A stretch of DNA of 64,000 nucleotides from DASQHY01 sp035602605 (lineage in GTDB: Bacteria; Acidobacteriota; Terriglobia; Acidiferrales; UBA7541): contig DATNLZ010000068.1 in assembly GCA_035602605.1 (NCBI GenBank), positions 1-64,000 of the forward strand, written 5' to 3'. Shown here piece after piece: positions 62,206 to 64,000 of this stretch (positions are counted from its first letter, which is position 1; each line of letters starts with the position of its first letter). A program made the position numbers and the translations under genes. Below the pieces are notes generated by a model. That model saw only the letters and a list, made by a program, of their open reading frames with translations. It did no database searches and was not told the DNA's origin.

Positions 62206-63122
62206 GGTGTACCTCCTTGTTGTTCACCTCGCTGCGGACCGGCAGAAACTTCTGAACCGTCTTGCCCGCGTACCGGGCCTGTCGCGTATTCAACGCGGTG
62301 CAGGGCAGTAAGCGGTATTTTTTGTTCCGCGAGTCTATTTTGGATGCGCCTGCGAAGCTCGCGAGCCACGTCATGCTGTCGCGTCGGGAGTGTGCGAATT
62401 TGAATCCGCAGGATACAACCTTCCGGTCTAAACTGCTCAACTCCGAGGACGCGCGGGCCGTCCACCAGCGACGGCGACCACGTGGCATCAGCGCGAAAAT
62501 TGGTGGCTTCCTTTTCGAGCAGCGCCAGTGCCTCCGCAACCGCCGCGTCGGGCGCTAGGGCAAAGTCCACATAGATTTGCGACCAGTCGCGGCTCTGGTT
62601 CGCGACCTTCCGAATTTCACCATTGCCAATGGTGACCAGCGCTCCTTGATCATCGCGCAGGATTGTGCGGCGTAGCGTGAAATGCTCCACCCGCCCCGCG
62701 GTATCGAGAACTTGAATCGTGTCGCCTACAATGAATTGATCCTCAAACACAATTAAAATGCCGCTGATCACGTCGCGCACTAGAGTTTGAGCACCGAAAC
62801 CAAGCGCTACGCTCCCTAAGCCCGCTAGTACCGCAAAAGGGGACGTTTCGATTCCAAGCCTGCTCAGCGCATTAAAGAAGACAAAACCAATGATGAAGAC
62901 TACCCCGGCGCTGTTGAGCACGCCCACGATGGTTCGCGTCTGTTGCTCGCGCATCTGCGCGACACGCGTACGAGAAAGGGCTGGCTCAACCAGTTTGCGC
63001 GTCGTCATCTTCATCACGCGGATCAAGATGTACGCACCGATGAAAAGGCCCAGGACAACCACTCCGTCGGCCCATGTGAGCTTCGGTCTTTCTGTGATGA
63101 AGATGGCTAGCAAACTGTCCAT
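62193..63122 (-). CDS. Small-conductance mechanosensitive channel (MscS family)
   Basis: A 309-residue MscS-type channel. Two or three membrane helices in residues about 15-110 (VVVLGLFIGAYILIRVM; GVVFIIGFVFFNALSRLG), then the pore-lining TM3 stretch VLAGLGSVALGFGAQTLVRD near 98-117, in which Gly/Ala packing is typical, followed by the beta domain FEDQFIVGDTIQV near 127 and a cytoplasmic alpha/beta domain with the TTLRNDQGALVTIGNGEI-like block RTILRDDQGALVTIGNGEI near 154. It releases solutes on hypo-osmotic shock at the inner membrane. The last residues are hydrophilic and Gln/Gly rich. It is upstream of a hypothetical gene it overlaps by 13 bp. Confidence 0.92.
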   Translation of the reverse strand: MDSLLAIFITERPKLTWADGVVVLGLFIGAYILIRVMKMTTRKLVEPALSRTRVAQMREQQTRTIVGVLNSAGVVFIIGFVFFNALSRLGIETSPFAVLAGLGSVALGFGAQTLVRDVISGILIVFEDQFIVGDTIQVLDTAGRVEHFTLRRTILRDDQGALVTIGNGEIRKVANQSRDWSQIYVDFALAPDAAVAEALALLEKEATNFRADATWSPSLVDGPRVLGVEQFRPEGCILRIQIRTLPTRQHDVARELRRRIQNRLAEQKIPLTALHRVEYATGPVRGQDGSEVSAGPQRGEQQGGTPWDK

Positions 63123-63241
63123 AGAATATTTCGGACCAGGATTATATCATTGGGTAGTGGAACCATAGGGATAAGGAGGCAGAGATCCCGTGCCGTTGTT
63201 GTCACGGATTGCACTGTGTCTCCGGTCCGAAAGGTATTTTT

Positions 63242-63613
63242 ATGCAAACAAATCGCCGGGTATTGTTCGCATCGTTATTAGGAATTGGATCTCTTAGTGC
63301 CGCATTGCTCGCTTTTCCACCACGCTTTTCGAGCTCGCAGAAGGTAAGTTCCCCGTCTCCGTTCCCTGGCCAAAGACCCGAGGACGCCAAACAGGAAGGG
63401 CTTCCTGAACATAAGCCTGACCCGCATGCCCTTCTAAAGGAAAACCAGAAAAACATCAAGCGCGATGTCGATCGCCTCGCCGAGCTTGCCGAAGAATTGA
63501 AGCAAGAAGTGGATAAGACCGATTCCGCCGACGTGCTTTCGATCCCGCTACTCAAAAAGGCCGAAGAGATCGAGAAGCTCGCCAAGGCCATCAGAAATCG
63601 AGCCCGCGGCTGA
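63242..63613 (+). CDS. Small exported coiled-coil protein
   Basis: A 123-residue protein from ATG 63242. An N-terminal hydrophobic segment (VLFASLLGIGSLSAALLAF) looks like a signal peptide or anchor; then a Pro/Ser-rich linker and a helical heptad-type region (LLKENQKNIKRDVDRLAELAEELKQ and LKKAEEIEKLAKAI, only parts quoted) predicted to form a coiled coil. No family is recognised. It is a likely periplasmic or envelope protein. The frame is open 11 codons farther upstream, but the signal peptide then sits too far inside. It is divergent from MscS. Confidence 0.6.
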   Translation: MQTNRRVLFASLLGIGSLSAALLAFPPRFSSSQKVSSPSPFPGQRPEDAKQEGLPEHKPDPHALLKENQKNIKRDVDRLAELAEELKQEVDKTDSADVLSIPLLKKAEEIEKLAKAIRNRARG

Positions 63614-63650
63614 AAGACGAACAGTCTCGCTCAGGCCGCCCTGCTACCTG

Positions 63651-64000
63651 TCAGGGCTGCACCAGCTCGACCCTGGTTACCCTCCCAGCGACAATCTCTA
63701 CATTCACCCTCGGTAGCCACCCATTCGACGACTTTAGCCGGGCGTGATATTTTCCCGGTCGCAAATTAGAAAACCCGAAGAATCCATTTCCATCCGCAAG
63801 CGTCCGTTGCGATTTTCCCCACCATCCCGCGCGCTTTAATTCCACAACCGCGCCGTCCGCAGGCGCGGCTCCCTGACGTGCAAATCCAGCAAGCCAACCC
63901 TTAATGGGATGCTCGATCCAGTCCATCCTAGGGATGCTTGCTGCAACACCAAACGCACCTGGTGAACTCACGTCGCCGACCATGCCCGTGGCCAGGAATG
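63651..64000 (-). CDS. C-terminal part of a protein with carboxypeptidase-regulatory-like domain, cut by window edge
   Basis: The minus-strand frame is open to the window end, so only the C-terminal 116 residues or so are visible. They contain a carboxypeptidase-regulatory-like beta-sandwich (GAVVELKRAGWWGKS, DGNGFFGFSNLRPGKYHARL, RVNVEIVAGRVTRVELVQP), the same superfamily as the first domain of the TonB-dependent receptors but at the C-terminus. The upstream segment contains FGVAASIPRMDWIEHP. The rest of the gene, and so its function, lies outside the window. Confidence 0.65.
   Translation of the reverse strand, partial: FLATGMVGDVSSPGAFGVAASIPRMDWIEHPIKGWLAGFARQGAAPADGAVVELKRAGWWGKSQRTLADGNGFFGFSNLRPGKYHARLKSSNGWLPRVNVEIVAGRVTRVELVQP

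Noticed and set aside
1..64000. CRISPR array, insertion sequence or prophage
   Set aside because: No regularly spaced repeat set, transposase, integrase or phage structural gene was seen in the window.

Overview
The window looks like chromosomal DNA of a soil acidobacterium, probably from the Acidobacteriaceae, Bryobacteraceae or 'Koribacter' part of the phylum. The grounds are four very large Oar-like TonB-dependent receptors, each with an N-terminal carboxypeptidase-regulatory (Cna_B-like) domain and no SusD partner; exported Gfo/Idh and DUF6807 proteins; many sugar-catabolic genes; and moderate-to-high GC with good AGGAGG-type ribosome sites. This is inference from gene content. No rRNA or tRNA gene was recognised.

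Layout. 0.4-3.1 kb: a PAP2 phosphatase and a PHP-domain protein, divergent from an MGDG-synthase/MurG-like glycosyltransferase. 3.3-6.8 kb: the first TonB-dependent receptor. 7.2-8.7 kb: two truncated genes meeting tail to tail at about 7875 (a sigma-54 activator fragment and a phosphoesterase fragment), which is either a rearrangement breakpoint or a chimeric assembly join. 8.8-12.1 kb: an exported amidase and a frameshifted DUF155/RMND1-type gene. 12.2-13.9 kb: stress-type small genes, namely a 52-aa metallothionein, two low-complexity glycine-rich proteins and a YciE/YciF ferritin-like protein. 14.1-16.4 kb: a Fis-type HTH protein, purC and an exported esterase.

16.8-27.8 kb is a plant cell-wall pentose region. 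It has a secreted PL4-like rhamnogalacturonan lyase with three 103-residue repeats, an unusual regulator (IclR-type HTH joined to a periplasmic-binding-protein domain), and a + strand operon of L-ribulose-5-phosphate 4-epimerase, a COG2407-type L-arabinose/L-fucose isomerase, ribulokinase, exported aldose epimerase and xylulokinase. The xylulokinase has no standard start codon ahead of its phosphate-binding motif.

27.8-53.5 kb holds a minus-strand receptor/Gfo-Idh/DUF6807 set and then what reads as a complete non-phosphorylating L-fucose pathway: alpha-L-fucosidase, two TonB receptors, FucP permease, mutarotase, L-fucose dehydrogenase, fuconolactonase, a UxaA-family dehydratase, 2-keto-3-deoxyfuconate dehydrogenase, a FAH-type diketo acid hydrolase, and LutABC to oxidise the L-lactate released. 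An IclR regulator sits in the middle, facing a well-formed promoter with repeated operator-like motifs.

53.5-59.7 kb is a minus-strand, translationally coupled set (galactokinase, MFS transporter, old-yellow-enzyme-type oxidoreductase, DapA-family lyase, alginate-lyase-family protein) whose substrate I cannot name. 60-64 kb has an Hpt plus REC-GGDEF pair, a conserved hypothetical protein, an MscS channel, a small exported coiled-coil protein and a gene cut by the window edge.
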